64,000 nucleotides of DNA, taken from positions 1,240,001 through 1,304,000 of the forward strand of contig NZ_LN997848.1 of the NCBI RefSeq assembly GCF_001511835.1, read 5' to 3'. The translations under genes were made by a program, and so were the position numbers. Source of the stretch: Magnetospirillum sp. XM-1 (GTDB taxonomy: Bacteria; Pseudomonadota; Alphaproteobacteria; Rhodospirillales; Magnetospirillaceae). Every line of letters begins with the position of its first letter. The stretch's first letter is position 1. Shown piece by piece: positions 44,544-53,543 of the stretch. A model generated the notes under the pieces. It made no database searches. It was not told the origin of the DNA and worked only from the letters and a program-made list of their open reading frames with translations.

Positions 44544-45536
44544 ATGAACAGAATCGGTGTGATCGGCGGAGGGGCCTGGGGCACGGCATTGGCGTTGACC
44601 GCCCGCCGGGCGGGGCGCGACGTGGTGCTGTGGGCCCGCGAGCCCGAGGTGGTCGAGGCCATCAACGCCCGCCATGCCAATCCCGACTTCCTGCCCGGAA
44701 TCGATCTCGACCCCGCCCTTCGCGCCACCGGCGACCTGGCCGAGGCGGCGGATTGCGACGCGGTGCTGCTGGTGTCGCCCGCCCAGCATCTGCGCGTCGC
44801 GGCCCGCGCCCTGGCGCCTCACTGGCGCGCCGGCGTGCCGGCGGTGATCTGTTCCAAGGGTATCGAACTGGCCACCTGCGCCCTGATGGCCGACGCCGTC
44901 GCCGCCGAACTGCCGTCCGCCCCCATCGCCGTGCTGTCGGGCCCCACCTTCGCCATCGAGGTGGCCAGGGGCCTGCCCACCGCCATCACCCTGGCCTGCG
45001 CCGATGCGGAGCTGGGCCGCAAGCTGGTGGACGCGCTGGGCACCGCCACCTTCCGTCCCTACCTGTCCGACGACCTGGCGGGCGCCCAGATCGGCGGCGC
45101 GGTGAAGAACGTGCTGGCCATCGCCTGCGGTATCGTCGAGGGCCGCGGCCTGGGCGACAACGCGCGCGCCGCCCTGATCACCCGCGGACTGGCCGAGCTG
45201 ACCCGTCTGGCCATGGCCAAGGGCGGCCGGCCCGAGACCCTGATGGGCCTGTCGGGTCTGGGCGACCTGATCCTCACCGCGTCGTCCACCCAGTCGCGCA
45301 ACTACTCGCTGGGCTTCGCGCTGGGCGAGGGCCGGGCCCTGGCCGACATCCTGGGCGAGCGCCATTCGGTGACCGAGGGCGTCTACAGCGCCGGGGCCGT
45401 GGTGGACATGGCTGGACGCCTGGGTGTCGAGATGCCCATCTCGGCGGCGGTGGACGCGGTGATCAACAAGGGCCAGAGTCTGGACGAGGCCATCCGCGCC
45501 CTGCTGTCGCGCCCGTTCCGCAACGAAGGATTATAG
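44544..45536 (+). CDS. gpsA: Glycerol-3-phosphate dehydrogenase [NAD(P)+]
   Basis: Reduces dihydroxyacetone phosphate to sn-glycerol-3-phosphate for phospholipids. 330 residues. NAD-binding IGGGAWGTALALTARRAG, CSKGIE, the active-site GGAVKNVLAIACGI, and substrate-binding SGLGDLILTA. A lipoprotein gene follows 2 nt after its stop. Confidence 0.96.
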   Translation: MNRIGVIGGGAWGTALALTARRAGRDVVLWAREPEVVEAINARHANPDFLPGIDLDPALRATGDLAEAADCDAVLLVSPAQHLRVAARALAPHWRAGVPAVICSKGIELATCALMADAVAAELPSAPIAVLSGPTFAIEVARGLPTAITLACADAELGRKLVDALGTATFRPYLSDDLAGAQIGGAVKNVLAIACGIVEGRGLGDNARAALITRGLAELTRLAMAKGGRPETLMGLSGLGDLILTASSTQSRNYSLGFALGEGRALADILGERHSVTEGVYSAGAVVDMAGRLGVEMPISAAVDAVINKGQSLDEAIRALLSRPFRNEGL

Positions 45537-45538
45537 CC

Positions 45539-46033
45539 ATGCGCAAGACCGCCTTCGCCCTTTGCACCCTGGCCGTGCTCGTCGCCTGCGCCGAGAACCC
45601 CACCGAGGGCCAGGTGTGGGGTACCGGGGCCGGCGCCGTCATCGGCGGCGGCATCGGGCGGGCGGCGGCGCTGGGCGCGCCCCATCTGGCGTCGACCTTC
45701 ACGCCGGTGGGCGCCGTGGCCGGCGCGGCGGCCGGCTACGTGATCGGCGGCTGGTTCGATCCCCACGCCAACCGGCTGTGGTCGGCGGCCACCATCGAGG
45801 CGGCCGAGACCGGCAAGGATGTCCGCTGGGCCGAGCGCGGCCTCGAGGGCGCGGTCACTCCGCAGGGCAAGGACTGGACCGACGGCGGCGGTCGCTGGTG
45901 CCGGCGCCTGACCCAGACGGCGCAGCGGACGGGCGAGCCGGCGGGCGCCTATTCCCGCGACGTCGTCGCCTGCCGGCTGCAGGAAGCCACCTGGGAGGTG
46001 GTCACCCCGGCCGAGGACGAGCCGAAGAGCTGA
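45539..46033 (+). CDS. Glycine-zipper lipoprotein
   Basis: 164 residues. The signal peptide ends in a lipobox (LVAC, acylated C17). A glycine-zipper segment follows (GTGAGAVIGGGIGRAAALG, VGAVAGAAAGYVIGGW), then a C-terminal region with two cysteines (WCRRLTQ, VACRLQEATWEVV) like other alphaproteobacterial surface lipoproteins. Probably co-transcribed with gpsA. Confidence 0.72.
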   Translation: MRKTAFALCTLAVLVACAENPTEGQVWGTGAGAVIGGGIGRAAALGAPHLASTFTPVGAVAGAAAGYVIGGWFDPHANRLWSAATIEAAETGKDVRWAERGLEGAVTPQGKDWTDGGGRWCRRLTQTAQRTGEPAGAYSRDVVACRLQEATWEVVTPAEDEPKS

Positions 46034-46125
46034 AAAATCGTTCGGGCTCAGAGACTTGCTTGACGCCGCCGGGGGCGTTGGGCATGCTGGCCTCAACCTG
46101 AAGCACAACCAAGGACTTGAAATCC

Positions 46126-46416
46126 ATGACCAAGTCGGAGCTGATCGCCCGTCTGGCCGAGGCCAACCCCCATCTCTATCAACGGGATGTGGAGCGCATC
46201 GTCACCACCATCTTCGACGAGATCGCTTCGGCGCTGGCCCGGGGCGACCGGGTCGAGCTGCGCGGCTTCGGGGCCTTCTCGGTGAAGAAGCGCGATCCGC
46301 GCACGGGGCGCAACCCGCGCACCGGTGAAACCGTGTCGGTGGAGGGCAAGGCGGTTCCCTTCTTCAAGACCGGCAAGCAACTGCGCGAGAAGCTCAACGT
46401 CGGCGGCGGCTCGTGA
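46126..46416 (+). CDS. ihfB: Integration host factor beta subunit
   Basis: 96 residues of the HU/IHF family; bends DNA as a heterodimer with Ihf[13 protein letters not shown], the arm [18 protein letters not shown] and [10 protein letters not shown] are diagnostic for IhfB. ATG 46126 has AAGGA 10 nt upstream; an in-frame TTG at 46117 is less likely. The lapA start overlaps its stop (GTGA). Confidence 0.95.
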   Translation: MTKSELIARLAEANPHLYQRDVERIVTTIFDEIASALARGDRVELRGFGAFSVKKRDPRTGRNPRTGETVSVEGKAVPFFKTGKQLREKLNVGGGS

Positions 46417-46682
46417 GGCTGCTCGCCTGGATAATCGGCCTGCCCCTGGCCGTTCTGGTGACGGTGTTCGCCGTCGCCAACCGGGCGGAGATTCGTTTCG
46501 ACCTGTGGCCCCTGCCCTTCGGCGTGGAGCTGCCCGCCTATCTGGCGGTGCTGGTGCCGCTGGCCCTGGGCCTTGCCGCCGGTTTCCTGCTGGGCTGGGC
46601 CTCGGGGCTGAAGGCCCGGCTCCGCGCCGGTTCCCTGCGGCGTCAGCTGGACGCCGCCCGCAAGACCCAGTCTCAAGCTTGA
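46413..46682 (+). CDS. lapA: LapA-domain membrane protein (DUF1049)
   Basis: 89 residues with two transmembrane helices (about 5-23 and 43-65) separated by the LapA signature [15 protein letters not shown]. LapA in enterobacteria works with LapB in lipopolysaccharide assembly control; no lapB is adjacent here. The GTG start overlaps ihfB. The ihfB-lapA-pyrF-trpF order is common in alphaproteobacteria. Confidence 0.85.
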   Translation: MRLLAWIIGLPLAVLVTVFAVANRAEIRFDLWPLPFGVELPAYLAVLVPLALGLAAGFLLGWASGLKARLRAGSLRRQLDAARKTQSQA

Positions 46683-46695
46683 GGTAGACGTTCCC

Positions 46696-47403
46696 GTGAC
46701 CAATCCCGTTTATGTCGCCATCGACACCACCGAGGCCGCCCGCGCCATCGCCCTTGCCGAACGCCTGAAGGGGCTGGTCGGCGGCTTCAAGCTGGGCCTG
46801 GAATACTTCACCGCCAACGGCCCCGCCGGCATGGAGGCGGTGACGGGCCTCGGCATGCCGCTGTTCGTCGATCTCAAGCTGCACGACATTCCCAACACCG
46901 TGGCCGCCGCCATGAAGGGCGTGGTCCGGCTTCAGGCCGCCATCACCACCATTCACGCCTCGGGTGGTGCCGCCATGATCCGCGCCGCCGTGGACTCCGC
47001 CAATGACGAGGCCGCCCGCTTAGGCGTCGCGCCGCCCGCCGTGGTGGCGGTGACCGTGCTGACCAGCCTGGACCAGGCCGGGGCCGAGCAGGTGGGCTTC
47101 GACCGTCCGGTGCTGGACCAGGTCAAGCGCCTGGCCGCGCTGGCCCAGGAAAGCGGCGCCGCCGGCATCGTCTGCTCGCCCCTGGAAGTGGACGCGGTGC
47201 GCGCGCTGTGCGGTCCCGACTTCAAGCTGGTGATCCCCGGCATCCGCCCCGCCTGGAGCGAGGCCGGCGACCAGAAGCGCTTCCTCACCCCCGCCGAGGC
47301 CCGCGCCAAGGGCGCCGACGTGCTGGTGATCGGCCGGCCCATCACCGGCGCCGCCGACCCGGCCGAGGCCGCCGGCCGGATCAAGGCCGAACTGGGGCTT
47401 TAG
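46696..47403 (+). CDS. pyrF: Orotidine 5'-phosphate decarboxylase
   Basis: Last step of UMP synthesis. 235 residues. The catalytic tetrad region FVDLKLHDIPNT gives D59, K61 and D64; the C-terminal phosphate site is VIGRPITGAADP. GTG start, 13 nt after lapA. Confidence 0.96.
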   Translation: MTNPVYVAIDTTEAARAIALAERLKGLVGGFKLGLEYFTANGPAGMEAVTGLGMPLFVDLKLHDIPNTVAAAMKGVVRLQAAITTIHASGGAAMIRAAVDSANDEAARLGVAPPAVVAVTVLTSLDQAGAEQVGFDRPVLDQVKRLAALAQESGAAGIVCSPLEVDAVRALCGPDFKLVIPGIRPAWSEAGDQKRFLTPAEARAKGADVLVIGRPITGAADPAEAAGRIKAELGL

Positions 47404-47408
47404 CATTA

Positions 47409-47465
47409 TCATTGCCCCTCGCCGGGCGCGCCTTAAGCGCGCTTGGCCGCCGCCTCAATGGCGGC
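47409..47465 (-). repeat. Dispersed mosaic repeat, copy B
   Basis: In reverse complement it reads GCCATTGAGGCGGCGGCCAAGC, broken here at GCGCGCTTAAGGCGC, then GCGCCCGGCGAGGGGCA. The last 17 nt are identical to copy A at 26326-26342. It sits between pyrF and trpF. Confidence 0.65.
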
Positions 47466-47523
47466 TGGTAATTCCAAGGGCGGGTCACGTCAGTGACACG
47501 CAGGTATCGACGGGAGACGACCC

Positions 47524-48165
47524 ATGCCGGTCGAGGTCAAGATCTGCGGCATCACCGACGAAGAGGCCATGGATGCCGCCATCGAGGGGGGCGCCGATTA
47601 TGTGGGGCTGGTGTTCTTTCCCAAGAGCCCCCGCAACGTCACGCCCGACCGCGCCGCCGAGCTGGTGGAGTTCACCCCCGGCGACGTGACCAAGGTGGGC
47701 CTCTTCGTCGATCCCGACGATTCCACCCTGGATTCGGTACTGACCCGGGTGCGGCTCGACCTGCTGCAGCTGCACGGGAACGAGACGCCGGAGCGGGTGG
47801 AAGCCATCCGCCTGGAATACGGCCTGCCGGTGATGAAGGTGCTGTCGGTATCGGTGGCCGACGACCTTGCCGCCGCCGAGCCCTATCTGGCGGTGGCCGA
47901 CCGCCTGCTGTTCGACGCCAAGCCGCCCAAGGGTGCCCTGTTGCCCGGCGGCAATGCCGTCAGCTTCGACTGGACCATCCTGACGGGCCGCAAATGGGGT
48001 CTGCCCTGGATGCTGGCCGGCGGCCTCACGCCTGCCAACGTGGCCGAGGCGATCCGCGTCAGCGGCGCGCCCTGCGTCGATGTCTCGTCCGGCGTGGAAA
48101 GCGCGCCCGGCGTCAAGGATGTCGAGAAGATCCAGGCCTTCATCAAGGCGGCGCGGGGCGGTTAA
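47524..48165 (+). CDS. trpF: Phosphoribosylanthranilate isomerase
   Basis: Third step of the tryptophan branch. 213 residues. KICGITDEEAMDAAIEGGADYVG with the catalytic cysteine C9, a D near residue 130 (LLFDAKPP), and the phosphate site ASGGL-like LAGGLTPANV and DVSSGVES. GGGAGA lies 6 nt before the ATG. In most alphaproteobacteria trpB follows directly; here trpBA is 7 kb away on the other strand. Confidence 0.96.
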   Translation: MPVEVKICGITDEEAMDAAIEGGADYVGLVFFPKSPRNVTPDRAAELVEFTPGDVTKVGLFVDPDDSTLDSVLTRVRLDLLQLHGNETPERVEAIRLEYGLPVMKVLSVSVADDLAAAEPYLAVADRLLFDAKPPKGALLPGGNAVSFDWTILTGRKWGLPWMLAGGLTPANVAEAIRVSGAPCVDVSSGVESAPGVKDVEKIQAFIKAARGG

Positions 48166-48173
48166 TTGTTTTT

Positions 48174-48285
48174 CCGTCATGCCCGGACTTGATCCGGGCA
48201 TCCACGCTGTCCCGCCGAATTCATTGCTTCCACTACTGTTTTAGCGGCGCCGCGTGGATGGCCGTGTCAAGCACGGCCATGACGG
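48174..48285. repeat. Inverted pair of REP-like units
   Basis: Outer arms CCGTCATG and CATGACGG; inside are hairpins GCCCGGACTTGATCCGGGC (48181-48199) and GGCCGTGTCAAGCACGGCC (48260-48278). The same unit type occurs at 19324-19376. It lies between trpF and the diguanylate cyclase and may terminate both convergent transcripts. Confidence 0.8.
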
Positions 48286-48294
48286 TAGGGGGCC

Positions 48295-49293
48295 TCAGGC
48301 TTCCGCCAGTTCCTCGACCCGGTCGGTGCTGACCACCCGGTTGCGGCCCTGGTGCTTGGCGCGGTAGAGCGCCGCGTCGGCCGCCGCCACCAGATCCTCG
48401 GCCCGGCAAGCCTCGGTGGGCACGAAGGCGGCTGCGCCGATGGACAGGGTGACGCATTCGGCGGTCTGGCTGGCCCCGTGGGGCATGCCCAGGGCGTGGA
48501 CGGCGTCCCTGATGCGCTCCGCCACGTGCAGGGCGCCTTCCAGGGCGGTGTTGGGCATGATCACCGCGAATTCCTCGCCGCCGTAGCGCGCCGCCAGATC
48601 CGAGGGGCGGAACACCTGCTCGCCGAGCGCGCTGGCCACCGCCTTCAGGCAGGCATCGCCCTTCTGATGGCCGTAGGTGTCGTTGTAGAGCTTGAAATGG
48701 TCCACATCGACCAGCAGGATCGCCATGGACGTGCCTTCGCGCTGGTTGTGCAGCCACTCGGCCTCCAGCTTCTCGTCGAAGGAGCGGCGGTTGGCCAGCC
48801 CGGTCAGCCCGTCCTTGACCGCCAGGCTTTGCAGTGCCATCTGGGCCAGCTTCTGTTCGGTCTGGTCGCGCAGCGTCTCGACCACCGCCAGCAGGTTGCC
48901 GTCCTCGTCGAAGATGGGGCCGGCGTCCACCGCCAGGTACAGGCGCTTCTTGACCTGGGGCATCACGCACCAGTTCTCGGCCCGCAGGCCGTGGGAACAA
49001 TCGCTGGGCTCGGTATGGGTGACGTAAAGCTCGTCCATGGATTCGGGGCGGCCCAGCGCCACCAGGTCGGCCAGACAGAAGCGCTCCTCGTCGTAGAAGG
49101 CCCGCCAGTGGTTGGTGGTGCCGATCACCTCGTGGGCGGCGACGCCGGTCAGGCGCTCGCAGGCCTTGTTCCAGATGATTACCCGGCGCTCGGCGTTGAG
49201 CACGAAGGTGGGGACGACAAGATGCTGCATCAGGCGCACGGCGAAGACGTGCGCGGATTCGGTATTACGTGAGGTGGGCACTGCTTCCCCCAT
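48295..49293 (-). CDS. PAS-GGDEF diguanylate cyclase
   Basis: 332 residues from ATG 49293. The PAS domain (about 20-140) includes LVVPTFVLNAERRVIIWNKA and a Cys/His-containing CSHGLRAENWCVM segment. A PAC-like VVETLRDQTEQK leads into the GGDEF domain with DGLTGLANRR and the active A-site GGEEF. No membrane segments. The product should make c-di-GMP. The start is uncertain: in-frame ATG/TTG codons further upstream add an acidic leader without family similarity. Confidence 0.85.
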   Translation of the reverse strand: MGEAVPTSRNTESAHVFAVRLMQHLVVPTFVLNAERRVIIWNKACERLTGVAAHEVIGTTNHWRAFYDEERFCLADLVALGRPESMDELYVTHTEPSDCSHGLRAENWCVMPQVKKRLYLAVDAGPIFDEDGNLLAVVETLRDQTEQKLAQMALQSLAVKDGLTGLANRRSFDEKLEAEWLHNQREGTSMAILLVDVDHFKLYNDTYGHQKGDACLKAVASALGEQVFRPSDLAARYGGEEFAVIMPNTALEGALHVAERIRDAVHALGMPHGASQTAECVTLSIGAAAFVPTEACRAEDLVAAADAALYRAKHQGRNRVVSTDRVEELAEA

Positions 49294-49412
49294 TGACGTG
49301 TTCGGCCGGCCGCTTCTGTGGCGGTCCTGGCGACTCCCTTGGGCGCAATCATGCATGGAACCGGCATCTGATTCCACCGGTTCAGTCAAGTCTCTCTTCA
49401 ATCAGGGCGATT

Positions 49413-50984
49413 TCAATGTCCGCCGCCGCCCGCGCTGGGGTGACGGACCGGCTGCAGCAGGGGCAGCAGCAATAGGCCCAGGGCGAACACCACCCCCATT
49501 AGCAGCAGGGTGTCGCCGAAGGCCATGGTCATGGCTTCGCGCCGGGCCAGCTGCGACAAAAGCTTCATCGCCGCCCGTTCCGCGCCCCCGTCCAGCAGGG
49601 GTGTCAGGCGGGCCGACAGGCCGTCCAGCATGAGCTGCGCCGTTCCCCTTGCCGCCGTCAGGGTCTCGGACAGGCGGCCGAGATGAAGGTCGAGCCGGTG
49701 GGTCAGCACCGTGTTGATGGCGGCCAGCCCGATGGCGCCGCCTAAGTTGCGCATCAGGTTGTAAAGGCCGGACGCGTTCTGCACCTTGTCGGCCGGCAGA
49801 TGCCCCAGCGCCACGGCGTTGATGGGCACGAAGCAGAACATCAGCGACAGGCCGCGCACCGCCTGGGGCAGGAACATTTCCCAATAGCCCCATTCCGAGG
49901 TGAGATGGCTGTTCAGCCACAGCCCGCCGCCGAACAGGGCAAGGCCCAGGCCCAGCATGTAGCGCAGGTCCATGTGGCGGGCCAGGTTGCCGGCCAGCGG
50001 CGCCGACAGGGCCTGGAAGGCGCCGGTGACCATCATGGTCAGCCCGATCTCCAGGGCGGAATAGCCCCGCACGCGGCCGAGATAGAGCGGGATGACGTAG
50101 ACCGAGCCGTACAGCCCGATGCCGATGATGAAGGAATAGAGGCAGCCCACCGTGAAATTGCTGTCGGAAAAGGCGCGCAGGTCCACGACGGGGTTCTTCG
50201 CCGAAAGCTCACGCCAGACGAAGCCCAGCCCGGCCAGGGCCGAGATCAGCGACACCAGCACGATGCGGCGGTCCTCGAACCAGTCGTCGCCGGGGCCTTC
50301 CTCCAGCACGTATTGCAGCGCGCCCAGGAACACCGCCACCAGGACGATGCCCGCCATGTCGAAGCCCTTCAGCATATGAAGCTGGGGCTTGTCCTTGCGG
50401 CCGAACAGCCAGACCAGGGTGGCGACCGCCGCGCCGGGCACCACGTTGACCAGGAACAGCCAATGCCAGCTCCAGGTCTCGGTCAGCCAGCCGCCCAGCG
50501 TCGGGCCGATGGTCGGCGCCATGGTGGCGGTCAGGCCGATCACCACCGACATGCTGGCCTGCATGCGCGGCGGAAAGATGATGTAGGTGGAGGCGAACAC
50601 CGTGGGGATCATGGCGCCGCCTAAGAAGCCCTGGATGGCGCGGAAGGCGATCATGGATTCGATGCTCCACGACACGGCGCAGGCGGCGCTGGCCAGCGTG
50701 AAGGTGACGCAGGAGGCGAAGAACAGATAGCGGGTCGACACCACCCGGGCCAGCCAGCCCGACAGCGGGATCATCACCACCTCGGCGATCAGGTAGGCGG
50801 TCTGCACCCAGCTGATCTCCTCGGCCGAGGCCGAGATGCCCGCCTGGATCTGGGCGATGGAGCTGGCGACGATCTGGATGTCCAGAATCGCCATGAACAT
50901 GCCCACCACCATGGCCATGAAGCCCACCCAGTCGCGGGCCGTCACCACCCGGTCGTTGGGGTTGATGGGGGCAGGCGAGGTCAC
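49413..50984 (-). CDS. EmrB/QacA-type multidrug efflux transporter (DHA2, 14 TM)
   Basis: 523 residues with about 14 membrane helices. Motifs: AILDIQIVASSIAQI in TM1, the LSGWLARVVSTRY loop, and the motif C-like GPTLGGWLTETWSWHWLFLVN. It belongs to the MFS drug:H+ antiporter-2 family and works with a HlyD-type adaptor and an outer-membrane channel. The GTG start overlaps the adaptor's stop (GTGA). Confidence 0.9.
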   Translation of the reverse strand: MTSPAPINPNDRVVTARDWVGFMAMVVGMFMAILDIQIVASSIAQIQAGISASAEEISWVQTAYLIAEVVMIPLSGWLARVVSTRYLFFASCVTFTLASAACAVSWSIESMIAFRAIQGFLGGAMIPTVFASTYIIFPPRMQASMSVVIGLTATMAPTIGPTLGGWLTETWSWHWLFLVNVVPGAAVATLVWLFGRKDKPQLHMLKGFDMAGIVLVAVFLGALQYVLEEGPGDDWFEDRRIVLVSLISALAGLGFVWRELSAKNPVVDLRAFSDSNFTVGCLYSFIIGIGLYGSVYVIPLYLGRVRGYSALEIGLTMMVTGAFQALSAPLAGNLARHMDLRYMLGLGLALFGGGLWLNSHLTSEWGYWEMFLPQAVRGLSLMFCFVPINAVALGHLPADKVQNASGLYNLMRNLGGAIGLAAINTVLTHRLDLHLGRLSETLTAARGTAQLMLDGLSARLTPLLDGGAERAAMKLLSQLARREAMTMAFGDTLLLMGVVFALGLLLLPLLQPVRHPSAGGGGH

Positions 50985-52012
50985 TTGTCGGACTCCCGCG
51001 TGTCCACCTTGACCACCACCGACAGGCCGGGGCGCAGTTGGCCGGCCAGCGGATTGTCATGATCCACCCGGATGCGGACGGGAATGCGCTGCACCACCTT
51101 GGTGAAGTTGCCGGTGGCGTTCTCGGGCGGCAGCAGGCTGAACTTGGCGCCCGACGCCGGGGCGAAGCTGTCCACCCGGCCGCCGATCACCGCGCCGGGG
51201 AAGGCGTCGACCTTGATCTCCACCCGGTTGCCGGGCTTCATACGGCCGATCTGGGTTTCCTTGAAATTGGCGTCGATCCACACGTCGGCGAGCGGCACCA
51301 CCGCCAGCAACTGCTGGCCGGGCCGCACGTACTGGCCGTCGCGCACCGCCCGGTTGCCGACCACGCCGTCCAAGGGCGCGCGGATGGTGGTGGCCTCCAG
51401 TTCGGTCTCGGCCACGCTTAGGGTGGCCTTGGCCTGTTCCAGTTGGGCCAGGGCGACATGGCGCTCGGAGGCCAGCACCGTCAACTGGCGGCGTGCCGCC
51501 TGCAGCCCCGCGCCCGAACCGGTCAGGCCGGCCTCGGCGCGGGCCGCGTCGGCCTGGGAGACGTCGAAGCGCTGGCGGCTGACGTAATCCTCGCGCACCA
51601 GACGCCGCGAGCGCTCGAAATCGGCCTTGGCGCGGACCATCTCGGCCCGGGCGGCGGAGATGGAGGCCCCCGACTGGGCGACCACCGCCTCTTGCACCGC
51701 CACCTTGTCGTCGATCTGGATCAGCTGGGCCAGGCGGGCCTTCACCTGTCCCGTGGCCTCCTCCACGCGGGCGCGGTAGTCGCGGGGATCGATGCGCAGC
51801 AGCACGTCGCCCTTGGCTACCGGGCGGTTGTCCCGGGCCACCAGCTCCACCACGTGACCCGCCACCTTGGGCGAGATTGCGGTGATGTCGCCGTCCACAT
51901 AGGCGTCGTCGGTGCTTTCCATCCACCGCCAGTCCTGGGACCAGCGATAGGCGCTCCATCCCGCGACGGAGACAAGGGCAAGGGCGGCGGCGAGGGCGAT
52001 GGGCTTCTTCAT
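50981..52012 (-). CDS. EmrA/HlyD-type membrane fusion protein
   Basis: 343 residues. N-terminal membrane anchor (PIALAAALALVSVAGWSAY), a biotinyl-lipoyl half (STDDAYVDGDITAISPKVAGHV), a coiled-coil hairpin (about 85-190) and the beta-barrel (TIRAPLDGVVGNRAVRDGQYV). It links the transporter to an outer-membrane channel. ATG 52012 preferred; an in-frame TTG 12 nt upstream is possible. Confidence 0.9.
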   Translation of the reverse strand: MKKPIALAAALALVSVAGWSAYRWSQDWRWMESTDDAYVDGDITAISPKVAGHVVELVARDNRPVAKGDVLLRIDPRDYRARVEEATGQVKARLAQLIQIDDKVAVQEAVVAQSGASISAARAEMVRAKADFERSRRLVREDYVSRQRFDVSQADAARAEAGLTGSGAGLQAARRQLTVLASERHVALAQLEQAKATLSVAETELEATTIRAPLDGVVGNRAVRDGQYVRPGQQLLAVVPLADVWIDANFKETQIGRMKPGNRVEIKVDAFPGAVIGGRVDSFAPASGAKFSLLPPENATGNFTKVVQRIPVRIRVDHDNPLAGQLRPGLSVVVKVDTRESDK

Positions 52013-52024
52013 GGCAGCGTCCAA

Positions 52025-52049
52025 AAACTAAACCGTTCAGTTCAGTTTA
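52025..52049. promoter_or_regulatory. Putative operator upstream of the efflux operon
   Basis: AAACT (52025-52029) and AGTTT (52044-52048) form an imperfect dyad with AAACCGTTCAGTTCAGTTT between them. TetR-family repressors of efflux pumps often use such sites. No repressor gene is adjacent, so this is tentative. Confidence 0.35.
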
Positions 52050-52220
52050 TAGCGTCGCCGTCCGGGCCGAGTCAACGAATCCGATATCGGCGGCGGCACA
52101 AGGAGCGGAACTTACCAAAGTTTAAGCCGCCGGCGGACTTCCGCTGTGGCTCTTCGCGTCTTAACTCAAGTCTAATGCCCGGCCATGCGTCCGGGCCGAT
52201 CATCCGCAAGGGAGAAACCG

Positions 52221-52520
52221 ATGCCCATGGACAAGGCGCTTCACGACAGCAAACTGGCCCACGACCATGACCGGGCGTTCAAGGCCCGGGCCCGTGGCGT
52301 CAAGATGGCGGGTTTATGGGCCGCGGAACGGCTTGGCCTGTCCGGCGCCGCCGCCGAGGAATTCGCCCGCAGCGTCGTCGCCACCGATTTCGACGAACCG
52401 GGCGACGAGGACGTCATCGGCCGCCTGCGTACCGAGCTGGCGGCTTCCGGCGTGTCGGAGGCCGAAATTCGCGCGGCGCTGACCCGTTGCCTGACCGAAG
52501 CGGAAGCAAGATCCCCGTAA
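52221..52520 (+). CDS. DUF1476 protein (F1F0-ATPase zeta-type inhibitor family)
   Basis: 99 residues. The LAHDHDRAFKARARGVKMAGLWAAERLGLSG core (split: KARARGVKMAGLWAAERL) and the DFDEPGDEDVIGRL segment match the alphaproteobacterial zeta subunit that blocks reverse ATP hydrolysis by F1. GGAG lies 6 nt before ATG 52221. The N-terminus (MPMDKALHDSKL) differs from the usual inhibitory segment, so activity is uncertain. The F0 operon is 3 kb away on the other strand. Confidence 0.8.
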   Translation: MPMDKALHDSKLAHDHDRAFKARARGVKMAGLWAAERLGLSGAAAEEFARSVVATDFDEPGDEDVIGRLRTELAASGVSEAEIRAALTRCLTEAEARSP

Positions 52521-52538
52521 CGGGCGAGGACGAGGGGC

Positions 52539-53543
52539 ATGGAAATACTTCTCGGCGGGCTGGCCGTCTCGTTTCTGGGCAAGGCGGCATGGCTGTGGCT
52601 GGTGTTCCTGGGACTGGTCGTGCTGCTGCTGGTTCTGGACCTGGGCGTCCTGCACCGCAAGGAGCGCGAGATCGGCGTGGGCGAGAGCCTTGCCCTCAGC
52701 CTGGGTTACATCACGGTCGGCTTGGCGTTCGGGGCCTGGATCTGGCTCACCATGGGGGCCGAGCCGGGGCTCAACTACCTGACCGGGTTCGCCGTGGAAA
52801 AGAGCCTGGCGCTCGACAACATCTTCGTCATTTCCATGATCTTCTCCTATTTCGCCGTGCCCAGGCGGCACCAGCACCGGGTGCTGTTCTGGGGCGTGCT
52901 GGGGGTGATCGTGCTGCGCGGCATCATGATCGGCCTGGGCGCCGCCCTGGTGGAGCGGTTCGACTGGATCTTGTGGCTGTTCGGCGCCTTCCTGGCGGTC
53001 ACGGGCGTCAAGATGCTGGTGGTGGCCGACCATGCGCCGGGGGACCTGTCCGACAACCCGGTGCTGCGTTTCCTGCGCAAGCGTCTCAGGGTGACGCCGG
53101 AGCTTCACGGCCACCACTTCTTCGTCCGCCAGGCCAGTAGCGGCGGCCGGACGGTGTGGTGGGCGACGCCGCTCTTCCTCTGCCTGATCCTGGTGGAACT
53201 GGCCGACATCGTCTTCGCGGTGGACAGCGTTCCCGCCATCTTCGCCATCACCACCGATCCCTATATCGTCTACACCTCGAACATCTTCGCCATCCTGGGG
53301 CTTCGGGCGCTGTACTTCGCCCTGGCCGCCATGATCCACCGCTTCACCTATCTCAAATACGCGCTGGCCCTGGTCCTGGTGTTCATCGGCGGCAAGATCT
53401 TCTGGGCGCAAGTCTACGGCAAGCCCGACCCGGCGCTGACCCTGGCGGTGACCATCGGCCTGATCGGCGGCGGCGTGGCGGTGTCCCTGTGGCGCTCGCG
53501 GAACGCCCCCCCGCCGGTGCCCGAGGATGGGAGGGCCGGGTGA
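52539..53543 (+). CDS. TerC-family membrane protein
   Basis: 334 residues and about nine membrane helices. Signature segments are FAVEKSLALDNIFVI and LVELADIVFAVDSVPAIFAIT, with acidic residues inside membrane helices, thought to handle metal ions (Alx/TerC, manganese). E and D residues of both segments are intact. ExoD overlaps its stop (GTGA). Confidence 0.92.
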   Translation: MEILLGGLAVSFLGKAAWLWLVFLGLVVLLLVLDLGVLHRKEREIGVGESLALSLGYITVGLAFGAWIWLTMGAEPGLNYLTGFAVEKSLALDNIFVISMIFSYFAVPRRHQHRVLFWGVLGVIVLRGIMIGLGAALVERFDWILWLFGAFLAVTGVKMLVVADHAPGDLSDNPVLRFLRKRLRVTPELHGHHFFVRQASSGGRTVWWATPLFLCLILVELADIVFAVDSVPAIFAITTDPYIVYTSNIFAILGLRALYFALAAMIHRFTYLKYALALVLVFIGGKIFWAQVYGKPDPALTLAVTIGLIGGGVAVSLWRSRNAPPPVPEDGRAG

